64,000 nt of DNA from Thalassospira marina (GCF_002844375.1 NZ_CP024199.1:1934001-1998000), one strand, 5' to 3'. Positions 53,776 through 63,509 are shown, counted from the stretch's first letter. Numbers and translations: made by a program. The notes: generated by a model from the sequence alone, not told the origin.

Positions 53776-53865
53776 ATCGCGTCGGCAGGGCGGTGTATAG
53801 CCCTATAGAATGCAGCCCGTCAAGCACCCAATTTTACATTTTTTGTACAATGACAGGAATTAATG

Positions 53866-53907
53866 TCAAAAAGCAGCACAGCCGCCAGTTTTTGGCTGGC
53901 GGCTGTG
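53866..53907 (-). terminator. Intrinsic terminator of the PAS-MCP-PilZ gene
   Basis: A perfect 12-bp stem CACAGCCGCCAG / CTGGCGGCTGTG; on the minus strand the run CTGCTTTTTGAC follows. Confidence 0.88.
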
Positions 53908-53931
53908 GGCTAAATTACGATGTTTGCTAAT

Positions 53932-56370
53932 TTATTTCCGGCTTTGCGGCTGGCGTTCCAGCCATGGGCGCAGAACTTTTTCGCGATCGGGCGATGCGCT
54001 GAAATCAAGGTTGGCGACATCTTCACGGCTGTTTTCAACCTCGAATGACAGCGTGATATTCGGGCCATCAATGCGAATGGTACCGCGTGTTCCCGGTTTT
54101 ACCGGTTTTTGCAGTTTCACCTTACACCCGCCCTTGGAAATATCGATGGTGTGGCCATTGATGGTTTCACCATTCACGCTGACCTGCACACGGGTTTCGA
54201 TATTAAAGCGCGGATCGCGGCGACGGTTGACTTCCGGCGTTGCCGTACGAACGATACGAACCAGGGTCGCACGCAGTTCGGCAATGCTTTTATCCACTTC
54301 GGATGCGATCTGGTTCATGCTTTCGGCACGTTCCAGGTTGCTGTCGGCTTCCTGGGCAACGTCGCTGATTTTTTCGGTCACCTCGTTGGATGCGGTTGCC
54401 GTTTCAATAACGTTTCGGGCAATTTCCTGGGTGGCGCTATCCTGCTGGTGAACCGATGTGGCAACATTCGATGCCACCTGGTCGATCCGGCGGATATTTT
54501 CACTCATATGCTGAACAGTCGAAACGACCGATCCGGTAACCTGCTGGATCTCACCAATCTGACGGGTGATTTCCTCGGTCGAGCGGGCGGTCTGGTTGGC
54601 AAGGTTTTTAACTTCCTGTGCCACCACGGCAAAGCCTTTGCCAGCATCGCCTGCTCGGGCTGCTTCAATCGTTGCATTAAGTGCGAGAAGGTTGGTTTGT
54701 GCTGCGATATCGGCAATCAGTTCGGCAACTTCGCCGATGCGATCAACACTATCTTTTAGTGACAAAACAGTGCGTTCTGCCTCAATACCTGAAGTATTGG
54801 CTTCAGTGGTGATCGAGGTGGCTTCTTCGATCTGGCGCGAAATTTCGCGAATGGAAGCTGCCAGTTCTTCGGATGCACCCGATACTGTTTCGGCGTTGGC
54901 AAGGGCTTCGTGTGCCGCGGCAGCAACGCTTTCGGAATTGGTTGAAACACGCTGCGACGATGCGGCCATGTCGGCGGCAGACGAATTCAACCGTGATGTC
55001 TGGTCGATGATAGCTTCAACCACGATCTGCAATTCACGTTCAACGGTTTCTGCAAGATTCTGCAGGGACGAAACACGCTGGGTCTGGGCTTTTTCCTCGT
55101 TTTCACGCCGTTCAAGGATGCCATAGGCCAGCTTGGCATGCAGGGCACGCAATTGCTGAATCACGGGTTTGAAATCGGGAACCGATGGTAATTCGATATC
55201 GTGTGACAGATTATTATGGGCAATGGCTTCAAAATGATCCTCCATACGCAAAAGGGGCTTGCGCAGTTTGCGAATCATCAGGGTGCCGTACAGGAGCGTT
55301 AGCGCAATCGCGATGCCCAGCAACACGATATTGACGGTAATCGCGCTATAGAAATTGCTTTCAGCGCGGGCAACGCGTTCTTCGGTCAGTTCTGTTTGCA
55401 GGTTGGCAAGTTCGCCAATAGCGGCCGTCAACGGGTCAATCGTCTGATAAAGCTGCTGTTCGACCAGGGCCTTAAGGGCGGGTTTGTCCTTGGCGCGGAA
55501 GCTGTCTTCAAGTTTTTTTGCCAGCGCATCGGCCGATGTCATCATGCCGGTAATTTTGCTGACAATGGTCTGTTCGCGCGGGCCCAGTTCCTGGCTGGAA
55601 TAGGTGGCAATGTTGCTGTGAATCCGGTCCTGCGCGGCTTCAATGCCTTTCAGGCCTGTATCCCAGTCAAAATTGCCATTATTCACTTTATGCGCGGCAT
55701 CAACGATGAAAACGGCGTAATCGTCTGACACTTCTTTCAGAAGGTTCAGCGGTTTGACGCGTTTTTCGTAAACATCAACCAGATGGCTTTCGGTATTCTG
55801 TTCAGCCCAGATACCAAAGCCGCCAATTGCCGCCATCAAAATAACCATGGAGCCAAAAGCAAGGGTCAGGCTGCCACGAATGCTGGAGATGTAATTTTTA
55901 ACCCGTGCGCCAAACCCGTCGGGCACGATCTGGCCATCATCAAGCGCGACATTATTGCCGGCATTGTTGCGCAAATCGGCATAGGTTTGCTCGGCTTCAC
56001 GTTTTTGTTCGACCGTCGGCTTGGTGCGAATGGAAATATAACCAACAACCTTGCCGTCATTGACCACGGGCGTCACATTGGCGCGTACCCAGTAATGGTC
56101 ACCATTTTTACAGCGGTTTTTAACAATACCCTGCCAGGGGCGACCTGCCTTGATGGTCGACCACAAATTTGCAAAGGCTTCCTTGGGCATGTCGCGATGG
56201 CGGACAATATTATGTGCCGACCCGATCAGCTCGCTTTCGGAAAAACCACTGATTTCGACGAAATCCTTGTTAGCAAATACAATCTTGCCACCGGTATCTG
56301 TCCGGGAAACAAGAATGCTGCCGTCTTCCATTTCGATTTCGCGGTTTGTTACCGGTCCCGTATCCCGCAT
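53932..56370 (-). CDS. Aer-like chemoreceptor with PAS, MCP and PilZ domains
   Basis: An 812-residue receptor. A PAS domain (about 14-120) has the Aer-type text VFANKDFVEISGFSESELIG, then HNIVRHRDMPKEAFANLW and WVRANVTPVV, likely FAD-binding. TM1 is about 170-190, a periplasmic four-helix-type region covers about 195-345, and TM2 is about 346-368. A HAMP region and the MCP signalling domain follow, with tip TNLLALNATIEAARAGDAGK then GFAVVAQEVKNLANQTARST. The C-terminus is a PilZ domain (RRRDPRFN … DISKGGCKV) for c-di-GMP. ATG 56370 follows AGAGGGG. Architecture as reported for Azospirillum Aer. It probably links redox or oxygen sensing to motility and c-di-GMP. Confidence 0.92.
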   Translation of the reverse strand: MRDTGPVTNREIEMEDGSILVSRTDTGGKIVFANKDFVEISGFSESELIGSAHNIVRHRDMPKEAFANLWSTIKAGRPWQGIVKNRCKNGDHYWVRANVTPVVNDGKVVGYISIRTKPTVEQKREAEQTYADLRNNAGNNVALDDGQIVPDGFGARVKNYISSIRGSLTLAFGSMVILMAAIGGFGIWAEQNTESHLVDVYEKRVKPLNLLKEVSDDYAVFIVDAAHKVNNGNFDWDTGLKGIEAAQDRIHSNIATYSSQELGPREQTIVSKITGMMTSADALAKKLEDSFRAKDKPALKALVEQQLYQTIDPLTAAIGELANLQTELTEERVARAESNFYSAITVNIVLLGIAIALTLLYGTLMIRKLRKPLLRMEDHFEAIAHNNLSHDIELPSVPDFKPVIQQLRALHAKLAYGILERRENEEKAQTQRVSSLQNLAETVERELQIVVEAIIDQTSRLNSSAADMAASSQRVSTNSESVAAAAHEALANAETVSGASEELAASIREISRQIEEATSITTEANTSGIEAERTVLSLKDSVDRIGEVAELIADIAAQTNLLALNATIEAARAGDAGKGFAVVAQEVKNLANQTARSTEEITRQIGEIQQVTGSVVSTVQHMSENIRRIDQVASNVATSVHQQDSATQEIARNVIETATASNEVTEKISDVAQEADSNLERAESMNQIASEVDKSIAELRATLVRIVRTATPEVNRRRDPRFNIETRVQVSVNGETINGHTIDISKGGCKVKLQKPVKPGTRGTIRIDGPNITLSFEVENSREDVANLDFSASPDREKVLRPWLERQPQSRK

Positions 56371-56945
56371 AATCCCCTCTGGCGTTGCTGGCGTTAATTC
56401 AACTTAGTCTGCTGGTAAATACACAGATACCGCGCGGAAAGATTTGATATATCTTTGTATCGATGCACAAAAGATGATCGATAATTACCCTATCCAATGG
56501 TATTATCAATAGCGAATTTTACGGAGCCTTATAAGGTGAGTACTTCTTTTGATTGCAGTGAAAACCGGGATAGGACGGCTACGTTTAAACAAGTCTAAGT
56601 CCAAGAGAATACGTGATTTTGCGCGAAAATCCATATCTGATATGCGCGATTGCACCATGAACCTTTAATGCGGTGTTTCTAATATTGCCTGTGCTTATCG
56701 GGTATCCTGGCGGTCTTATATGGCTGGATGAGGCGGATAGGGGGCTATGATGGTGTCAGCAGGCGGGATTCGCAGGCGGGATAGGGTTGAAAAACGTAAA
56801 ATCGGGGCTGTTACGCCGCGCCGCAGCAATTTCCAATGTTGTCAGGCGCCCGCGGGCTGATTATAAACGTCTCACCTCGTCAGGCCCTTCGGCTGTTATG
56901 CCGCCGGGGCCATAGTGCATTTCTTGCGGGAATTTCAGGTCAGAT
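56371..56945. promoter_or_regulatory. 575-base divergent intergenic region; no gene seen
   Basis: It holds promoters for the chemoreceptor (minus) and the methyltransferase operon (plus). A short direct repeat GCAGGCGGGAT occurs twice near 56760-56785. No ORF with a ribosome site and protein-like composition was found. Confidence 0.45.
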
Positions 56946-57602
56946 ATGATGGATTATCAAGTCGCGCGCCACAACATGGTGGAAAATCAGGTTCGTGCCA
57001 ACAAGGTTACCGATCCTATGGTCATCGCAGCGATGGAAGAGGTCCCGCGCGAGCTGTTCTTGCCGGAAAGCAAACGCGGCGTTGCCTATGTTGACGAAGA
57101 CATTGCCATTGGCAATGGCCGTTATGCCGTCGAGCCGATGGTTATTGCCCGTCTGATGCAGTTGGCCGAAATCGCCACGACCGATGTCGCCCTGGTGATC
57201 GGTGCCGGTTATGGTTATTCCAGCGCATTGCTTTCGCGTGTTGCGGAAACCGTTGTCGCGATCGAGCAGGACGGTGCCATGGCGCAGGCCGCGGAAAAGA
57301 TCATGCAGCAGAACAACTATGACAATGTCATCGTTGTAGAAGGGGATGCCGTTGCCGGTTATCCGAAACAGTCACCTTACAATGTCATCATGTTTGACGG
57401 TGCAGTTGCCGAGGTTCCCGAAGCAATTCTTGCACAGCTTGCCGAAGGTGGCCGTCTTCTGGCTGTGGTGCGCGAAGCCGACAAGGTTGGCGTTGCCCGC
57501 CTTTACGAACGTGAACATGGCGTTATTGGCCATCGTGACCTGTTTGATGCCTATGTTCCTTACCTGCCTGGTTTTGAACCGGTCGAAAGTTTTGTATTCT
57601 AA
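56946..57602 (+). CDS. Protein-L-isoaspartate O-methyltransferase-like protein
   Basis: A 218-residue SAM-dependent methyltransferase of the PCMT family. The SAM motif I region is DVALVIGAGYGYSSALLSRV (about 80-99) and motif II EQDGAMAQAA. N-terminal MVENQVRANKVTDPMVIAAM and RELFLPESKRGVAYVDEDIA match the alphaproteobacterial PCMT paralogue found next to tolC. Compared with classic PCMT the G-x-G-x-G loop is diverged, so isoaspartate repair is not certain. ATG 56946 follows AGGTCAG. Confidence 0.85.
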   Translation: MMDYQVARHNMVENQVRANKVTDPMVIAAMEEVPRELFLPESKRGVAYVDEDIAIGNGRYAVEPMVIARLMQLAEIATTDVALVIGAGYGYSSALLSRVAETVVAIEQDGAMAQAAEKIMQQNNYDNVIVVEGDAVAGYPKQSPYNVIMFDGAVAEVPEAILAQLAEGGRLLAVVREADKVGVARLYEREHGVIGHRDLFDAYVPYLPGFEPVESFVF

Positions 57603-57695
57603 TTTACAGCGCTGAATGCGGGTCCGGTATCGGTGTGCCGATATCGGAACGCATCGTTGTGTTATTTGTTATTGCAAGGTCTGTCGCAATTGGAC

Positions 57696-58019
57696 ATGGT
57701 CCGGGATATTTCCTGTCAGGAAGTCGCAAGTATGATCGAAACTTCGGTTCCGTTCACGCTTGTTGATGTACGTGAGGCATGGGAACTGGAAATCTGTTCG
57801 ATTGAAGGGGCCCTGCATATTCCGCTTGGCGATATTGCCCGCCGGTTTGACGAGATTGATACCAGCAAGCCAGTCGCACTTTTGTGCCATCATGGTGTGC
57901 GCAGCCGACATGCTGCGATGTTTCTGGTATCAAGGGGGATGACCGACATTTTCAATATTGCCGGTGGTATCGAAAAGTGGGCTTTGGATATCGCGCCGGA
58001 AATGTCACGATACGAATGA
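57696..58019 (+). CDS. Rhodanese-like domain protein
   Basis: A 107-residue single rhodanese domain with the active-site loop ALLCHHGVRSRHAAMF (Cys at about 69) and the ending IAGGIEKWALDI. The catalytic CxxxxxR/K loop suits thiosulfate or persulfide sulfur transfer. ATG 57696 is chosen; an in-frame TTG at 57690 or GTG at 57633 is possible. It sits between the PCMT-like gene and tolC, an order also seen in related genomes. Confidence 0.85.
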   Translation: MVRDISCQEVASMIETSVPFTLVDVREAWELEICSIEGALHIPLGDIARRFDEIDTSKPVALLCHHGVRSRHAAMFLVSRGMTDIFNIAGGIEKWALDIAPEMSRYE

Positions 58020-58169
58020 CGGAAATGTACGAATTCGGTTAAATGAAGGGAAAATTGGAAATTTTACTTCCAACTGCCTCTTTTTTTAGACATTTTTATT
58101 GGCAACGTTACCATATCGGAACTGCGCTGGGGTCGGGACTTGGTGTAGGACTTTGACAAGGGTGTATAA

Positions 58170-59528
58170 ATGATAAAACGGTTCTTGCTCACCTGTAGCA
58201 TTCTGGCGACTGCCGGTGTGATCTCTACGGGGGCGTCTGCTGAAACCCTCGATGATGCGCTTGCCAAAGCATATCAGAGCAATCCGACCCTGGAAGCCGG
58301 ACGGGCACAATTGCGTGCGACCGATGAAGAAATCTCCCAGGCTCTTTCCAATTGGCGTCCTACTGTTCAGTTGAACGGCAGTGCCGGTATTCGCAAGCTT
58401 GACGTCGATACCGACCAGGCCGCGACGACCCGCGATTCGACGCTGAACCCCTATGAGGTCGGTCTGAATGTCAGCCAGCCGCTTTATCGTGGCGGCCGGA
58501 CCGAAGCTGAAACCGAACGGGCCGATGCGCGCATCAAATCGCAGCGTGCAGGTCTTCGTTCGACGGAACAGACAGTATTTTTGAATGTTGCCACGGCTTA
58601 TTTCAACGTTCTGCGGGATACCGCCGTTGTTGAACTCAACCAGAACAACATTCGCGTTCTTGAGCGCCAGCTTGAAGCAACCCGTGACCGTTTCTCGGTG
58701 GGTGAAGTTACCCGTACCGACGTTTCGCAGGGTGAAGCCCGCCTTGCCGGCGCCAAGGCCGACTTGATCGCAGCCCAGGGTACGCTTGCAAATACCCGTG
58801 CGGTATATGAACGCCTTGTTGGCAATGCCCCGACCGATCTGAAAATTCCGGATCCGCTCGGTGGTCTGCCGACCAGCGTCAAGCAGGTGATTGAAACCGC
58901 CAGTGCCCAGCACCCCGATGTTCTGCAGGCGCAGTTCTCGGAAGATGCTGCACATGACGATATCCGACTGAGCGAAGGTGCCCTTTATCCGGTCGTCAGC
59001 CTGAGCGCGGGCGTTTCGCGCAGCAGCGAGGCGTCTTCGGAAGACACCACGACCGATACGGCCGAAGTTCTGGCCGAAGTAACGGTTCCGATCTATCAGC
59101 AGGGTGCGGAATATTCCAGCATCCGCGCAGCCAAGCAGACAGCCGGTCAGGCCCGTCTGGTTGTGGATCAGACCCGTCGTGAAGTTATCGAAAGCGCAAC
59201 CAGCGCTTGGGAAAATCTTGTAACGGCACGTGCCAGCATCGAAAGCCAGCAGGCTGAAGTTTCGGCTGCTGAAGTTGCTCTTGATGGTGTTCAGCGCGAA
59301 GCGTCTGTTGGTTCGCGTACCGTTCTTGACGTTCTTGACCAGGAACAGGAACTGCTGCAGGCACGTGTGTCGCTGGTGCAGTCACGCCGTGATGCCGCAG
59401 TTGCCGAATTCCAGGTTAAAGCCGCAATTGGCGCCCTGAACGCACAAGTTCTTGGTTTGCCGGTTGAAATTTACGATGTCGAACAGAACTATAATAAAGT
59501 TAAGGATCAATTGTGGGGATCTGATTGA
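58170..59528 (+). CDS. tolC: TolC-family outer membrane channel protein
   Basis: A 452-residue outer-membrane factor for type I secretion and RND efflux. The signal peptide is about 1-24 (…GASA). Two OEP repeats follow: LDDALAKAYQSNPTLEAGRA (26-45) and AETVIEN-like QVIETASAQHPDVLQAQF near 235, with GEVTRTDVSQGEARLAGAKA near 178 and the C-terminal equivalent SVGSRTVLDVLDQEQELLQA near 380. The size is usual for TolC (430-490). It probably serves transporters encoded elsewhere. Confidence 0.95.
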   Translation: MIKRFLLTCSILATAGVISTGASAETLDDALAKAYQSNPTLEAGRAQLRATDEEISQALSNWRPTVQLNGSAGIRKLDVDTDQAATTRDSTLNPYEVGLNVSQPLYRGGRTEAETERADARIKSQRAGLRSTEQTVFLNVATAYFNVLRDTAVVELNQNNIRVLERQLEATRDRFSVGEVTRTDVSQGEARLAGAKADLIAAQGTLANTRAVYERLVGNAPTDLKIPDPLGGLPTSVKQVIETASAQHPDVLQAQFSEDAAHDDIRLSEGALYPVVSLSAGVSRSSEASSEDTTTDTAEVLAEVTVPIYQQGAEYSSIRAAKQTAGQARLVVDQTRREVIESATSAWENLVTARASIESQQAEVSAAEVALDGVQREASVGSRTVLDVLDQEQELLQARVSLVQSRRDAAVAEFQVKAAIGALNAQVLGLPVEIYDVEQNYNKVKDQLWGSD

Positions 59529-59572
59529 TCTGGAAGTGCCAACACCGGCCCTGGACGGGAAGGGGGCCGGAT

Positions 59573-59604
59573 AATCGACCGGACCAGTTCGGTGATTATT
59601 TTTT
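59573..59604 (+). terminator. Probable terminator between tolC and popZ
   Basis: AATC(g)ACCG pairs with CGGTGATT around an 8-base loop and is followed by ATTTTTT. A second stem CCGGCCC / GGGCCGG (59545-59570) precedes it. Confidence 0.6.
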
Positions 59605-59621
59605 AGCGCGGAAGAAAACCA

Positions 59622-60281
59622 ATGAGTGATGGGCAACAGGAACCTTCAATGGAGGACATCCTTCAGTCTATCCGCAAAATTCTTGCGGATGAGGGTGAGG
59701 ATGAGAAAAAGGAACCGGCAAAACCAAAGCCGGCACCGGCCCCGGAGCCTGAACCTGAGCCAGAGGTTTTTGACGAGCCGGAAGATGACTTCGACGAACT
59801 GGTTCTGGAAGATGAACCAGAAGAGCTGGTGCTTGACGACGACGAACCGGAACCTCTTGATCTTGACGATGATGAAGAGGAAATGGAACTTGAGCCGGAA
59901 GGTATGGACCTTGACGACATGCTTGATTTTGAAGAGCAGGTCGAAGATGAGCCGGAACCCGAGCCCGAACCCATTGCCGAAGAACCGCGTCGTCCGATGC
60001 CCGCTTTTTACGAGCAGGAAGATGATGACGAACCTGCCCTGATTTCGGGCATGACGGAATCCTCGGCTGCTGGCAGCATGACCGAACTTGCTCAGGCGGT
60101 TGCGCGCAAACGCGCCATCGGGCTCGGGATCAATGCCGGCCACGCCACACTGGAAGATCTGGTGCGCGATATGTTGCGCCCGATTTTGAAAGAGTGGCTG
60201 GACGAGAATTTGCCCTATATGATCGAGCGCCTTGTGAAAAAGGAAATCGAGCGGATTGTGAGCCGCGCCGAAGACCTTTAG
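59622..60281 (+). CDS. popZ: Polar organizing protein PopZ-like (DUF2497)
   Basis: A 219-residue protein. The N-terminal helix MEDILQSIRKILADEGED (9-26) is the client-binding region of PopZ. The middle (27-135) is a Pro/Glu/Asp-rich disordered stretch, and the C-terminal 60 residues are the helical oligomerisation domain (GHATLEDLVRDMLRPILKEW … VKKEIERIV). In Caulobacter PopZ forms polar condensates that anchor the ParB-parS centromere. Adjacent to valS as in many alphaproteobacteria. Confidence 0.92.
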   Translation: MSDGQQEPSMEDILQSIRKILADEGEDEKKEPAKPKPAPAPEPEPEPEVFDEPEDDFDELVLEDEPEELVLDDDEPEPLDLDDDEEEMELEPEGMDLDDMLDFEEQVEDEPEPEPEPIAEEPRRPMPAFYEQEDDDEPALISGMTESSAAGSMTELAQAVARKRAIGLGINAGHATLEDLVRDMLRPILKEWLDENLPYMIERLVKKEIERIVSRAEDL

Positions 60282-60302
60282 GCGAGCCGATGAACAACAG
60301 AC

Positions 60303-60335
60303 AGCGGCGCGCCTTTGGTGCGCCGCTTTTTTTTC
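60303..60335 (+). terminator. Intrinsic terminator after popZ
   Basis: The stem AGCGGCGC / GCGCCGCT (with further G-C pairs toward the loop) is followed by TTTTTTTTC. Confidence 0.92.
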
Positions 60336-60371
60336 TTTTATCAATAAAACCCGCAGCGGATCAGAAAGACA

Positions 60372-63038
60372 ATGTTGGATAAGACCTACAGCCCGGCCGA
60401 CGTGGAAAGCAAACTCTACGAAAAATGGGAAAAATCCGGGGCCTTTGCCGCCCATCCGGAAAGCAAAGAAAATCCCTATGTCATTATGATGCCGCCGCCC
60501 AACGTGACCGGTAGCCTGCATATGGGCCATGCCCTGACATTTACCCTGCAGGACATTCTGGTGCGTTATAACCGCATGAGCGGCAAGGACACCCTGTGGC
60601 AGCCCGGCACCGACCATGCCGGTATCGCAACCCAGATGGTGGTTGAGCGCCAGCTGGGTGCCCAGAACGTCACCCGTCATGACCTTGGACGTGAAAAATT
60701 CGTCGAAAAGGTTTGGGAATGGAAAGAACAGTCCGGCGGGACCATTACCAACCAGTTGCGCCATCTTGGCGCGTCGCCCGATTGGCCGCGTGAACGTTTT
60801 ACGATGGATGAAGGCCTTTCATCGGCTGTTCGCAAGGTGTTTGTCACCCTGCATAAACAGGGCCTGATCTATCGTGACAAGCGTCTGGTAAACTGGGACC
60901 CCAAGCTTCTGACCGCAATTTCTGACCTTGAAGTTGTACAGAAAGAGGTCAAAGGCCATTTCTGGCATTTCAAATATCCGATTGAAGGCCGCGAGGGTGA
61001 ATTCATCACCGTGGCAACTACCCGCCCGGAAACCATGCTGGGCGATACGGCGGTTGCTGTTCACCCCGATGATGAACGTTATACCGATCTGGTTGGAAAA
61101 TATTGCATTCTTCCGATCGTTGGGCGTCGTATCCGCATTGTGGCCGATGAATATGCTGATCCGGAAAAAGGTTCGGGTGCTGTTAAAATCACCCCGGCGC
61201 ATGACTTCAATGACTTTGAAGTGGGACAGCGCAATGACCTTGAAAAGATCAACATCCTCGATGATAACGCCTGCATTAACGATAATGCACCAGAAGAATA
61301 TCGTGGTCTTGACCGCTTCAAGGCGCGTGAACTGATCATCGCGAAAATGGAAGAACTCGGTCTTGTCGAAAAGATCGAGGAAACCGTTCACATGGTTCCC
61401 TATGGTGATCGTTCCAACGTTGTCATCGAACCCTATCTGACCGATCAGTGGTTTGTGAATGCAGCGGTGCTGGCGAAACCGGCGACCGAAGCAGTTGAAG
61501 ATGGCCGTATCCGTTTTGTCCCGAAAAACTGGGAAAACACCTATTATGAATGGATGCGCAACATCCAGCCCTGGTGTATTTCACGCCAGCTTTGGTGGGG
61601 GCATCGTATTCCGGCGTGGTTTGGTCCGGATGGCACCATCTTTGTTGAAGAAACCGAAGAAGAAGCCTTCGCTGCGGCCAAAGCCCATTATGGCAAGGAT
61701 GTCGCGCTTGATCAGGAAACGGATGTTCTTGATACCTGGTTTTCATCGGCATTGTGGCCGTTCTCGACCCTTGGCTGGCCGGAAAACACCCCGGAACTGG
61801 GCAAATACTATCCGGGTGATGTGCTGGTTACCGGTTTTGACATTATTTTCTTCTGGGTTGCCCGGATGATCATGATGGGCATGCATTTCATGGACGGGCA
61901 GGTGCCATTCCGTGACATTTACATTCATGCCCTGGTCCGTGACGAACACGGGCAGAAAATGTCAAAATCCAAGGGTAACGTCATCGATCCGCTGGATCTG
62001 ATTTCGGAATATGGCTGCGACGCGCTGCGCATGACCCTGACCGCACTTGCAGCCCAGGGCCGTGATATTAAGCTGGCGACCTCGCGCGTTGAAGGTTACC
62101 GCAATTTCGCGACCAAAATCTGGAATGCGGCGCGTTTCTGCGAAATGAATGAATGCCAGGTGGTTGATGGTTTTGACCCCAAATCGGTCAAAACCACGTT
62201 GAACCGCTGGATCGTTGGCAAAGTCGCTGAAGCAGCCAAAACCGTTTCAACCGCCATTGAAAACTATCGTTTCAATGATGCGGCAGGCGGGGCATATCAG
62301 TTTGTCTGGGGCACCTTCTGTGATTGGTATCTGGAACTGGCAAAGCCTGTTTTCATGGGAGATGACGCCGATGCCAAGGCTGAAACCCGTGCGACTGCGG
62401 CCTGGGTTCTGGATCAGATTTTGCTGATCCTGCATCCTGTCATGCCGTTCATCACCGAAGAACTTTGGGCGCAGACCAGTGATAAACACACAGGCCTTCT
62501 GATGTCGCAGGCATGGCCGGTTCTGGGTGATGATCTGATCGACACCAGCGTTGAATCGGAAATGGATCTCGCACTGCGTTTGATCGGCAATATCCGTGGT
62601 GTTCGTTCGGAAATGAATGTTCCGCCATCTGCCGAAGTGCCGATTTATCTGGTGGAAGCATCGGATGCCATGAAGGCGGCAATCACTGCGCAGGAAGCCC
62701 AGGTTAAACGTCTGGCGCGTGTTGCCAGCATCAATCTGGTTGGTCAGGACCAGGTCGAAACCGTTGCCAAGGGAGCGATCCAGACCGTTGTTGATGGTGT
62801 ACCGGTTTTCGTTTCGGTTGCTGATTTCATTGACGTTGCGGCTGAAAAGTCCCGTCTTGAAAAGGAAATCGACAAGATCGGCAAATATATCAAGGCACAG
62901 GAAGGCAAGCTTTCCAATGAACGCTTTGTCAGCCGCGCGCCCGAAGAGATTGTCGCTGCTGAAAAAGCCAAACTGGAAGAAGCCCGCAATACGCTTGGCA
63001 AGCTTCAGGAAGGTTACGACCGTATTGCTGCCATGTAA
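60372..63038 (+). CDS. valS: Valine--tRNA ligase
   Basis: An 888-residue class I synthetase. HIGH motif: PPPNVTGSLHMGHAL (41-55, HMGH at 50-53). The CP1 editing region includes TTRPETMLGDTAVAVHP (about 217-233). KMSKS motif: KMSKSKGNVIDPL (about 529-541). The anticodon domain is followed by the C-terminal coiled-coil arm (AAEKSRLEKEIDKIGKYIKA). The length fits the shorter bacterial ValRS class. It has its own terminator upstream (popZ) and downstream. Confidence 0.97.
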   Translation: MLDKTYSPADVESKLYEKWEKSGAFAAHPESKENPYVIMMPPPNVTGSLHMGHALTFTLQDILVRYNRMSGKDTLWQPGTDHAGIATQMVVERQLGAQNVTRHDLGREKFVEKVWEWKEQSGGTITNQLRHLGASPDWPRERFTMDEGLSSAVRKVFVTLHKQGLIYRDKRLVNWDPKLLTAISDLEVVQKEVKGHFWHFKYPIEGREGEFITVATTRPETMLGDTAVAVHPDDERYTDLVGKYCILPIVGRRIRIVADEYADPEKGSGAVKITPAHDFNDFEVGQRNDLEKINILDDNACINDNAPEEYRGLDRFKARELIIAKMEELGLVEKIEETVHMVPYGDRSNVVIEPYLTDQWFVNAAVLAKPATEAVEDGRIRFVPKNWENTYYEWMRNIQPWCISRQLWWGHRIPAWFGPDGTIFVEETEEEAFAAAKAHYGKDVALDQETDVLDTWFSSALWPFSTLGWPENTPELGKYYPGDVLVTGFDIIFFWVARMIMMGMHFMDGQVPFRDIYIHALVRDEHGQKMSKSKGNVIDPLDLISEYGCDALRMTLTALAAQGRDIKLATSRVEGYRNFATKIWNAARFCEMNECQVVDGFDPKSVKTTLNRWIVGKVAEAAKTVSTAIENYRFNDAAGGAYQFVWGTFCDWYLELAKPVFMGDDADAKAETRATAAWVLDQILLILHPVMPFITEELWAQTSDKHTGLLMSQAWPVLGDDLIDTSVESEMDLALRLIGNIRGVRSEMNVPPSAEVPIYLVEASDAMKAAITAQEAQVKRLARVASINLVGQDQVETVAKGAIQTVVDGVPVFVSVADFIDVAAEKSRLEKEIDKIGKYIKAQEGKLSNERFVSRAPEEIVAAEKAKLEEARNTLGKLQEGYDRIAAM

Positions 63039-63064
63039 GGTTGTGACAGGTCAGATTTGATTTG

Positions 63065-63100
63065 AAAAAGGGGTGCGGGATTATGCCGTGCCCCTTTTTT
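63065..63100 (+). terminator. Intrinsic terminator of valS
   Basis: The arms AAAAAGGGGTGCGG / CCGTGCCCCTTTTTT (two G-U pairs) with a short loop, 27 bases after the stop. Confidence 0.92.
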
Positions 63101-63164
63101 GTTTCTGGCAATATGGCGGGAATCGCATAAATTGGCGCCCTGAATATCGCGCAGGAGACATGAC

Positions 63165-63509
63165 ATGCCGCTTTCCCGTTTGCCATCGCCCCCGTATTAC
63201 GCCGTTATTTTTGCATCGGTCCGCACCGATGAAGATGATGAAGGTTATGGCATTACGGCCACGGAAATGAGCCATCTTGCAGCAGAGCAGGAAGGGTATT
63301 TAGGCCAGGATTCCACGGCACGCGATGGTGAAGGCATGGGCATTACCGTTTCCTACTGGCGTGATGAGGCATCGATCCATGCCTGGAAAAAGCAGCTTGA
63401 TCACACCGCTGCGCGCAATATGGGCCGCGAGAAATGGTATAAAAGCTATACGCTGCGTGTCGCCCGCGTTGAACGCGCCTATGATTTTGACCGGCCGGAA
63501 CAGGCCTGA
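63165..63509 (+). CDS. Antibiotic biosynthesis monooxygenase (ABM) domain protein
   Basis: A 114-residue ferredoxin-like-fold protein. YYAVIFASVRTDEDDEGYGI opens the fold, and EGYLGQDSTARDGEGMGITV and YWRDEASIHAWKKQLDHTAA are typical of the YdhR/ABM-like group. The exact substrate is unknown; many members are heme or quinol-related small enzymes. Its stop overlaps the pabB start (TGATG), so the two are probably translated together. Confidence 0.85.
   Translation: MPLSRLPSPPYYAVIFASVRTDEDDEGYGITATEMSHLAAEQEGYLGQDSTARDGEGMGITVSYWRDEASIHAWKKQLDHTAARNMGREKWYKSYTLRVARVERAYDFDRPEQA

Noticed and set aside
59720..60000. Repeat-like GAA/CCG-rich tract, considered as a DNA repeat or CRISPR-like array
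   Set aside because: It is the Pro/Glu/Asp-rich coding spacer of popZ; no spacer-repeat periodicity.
59646..60764. 372-codon ORF antisense to popZ and valS
   Set aside because: It mirrors the Glu/Asp-rich popZ repeats as Phe/Leu/Val runs and crosses the popZ terminator; an artefact.
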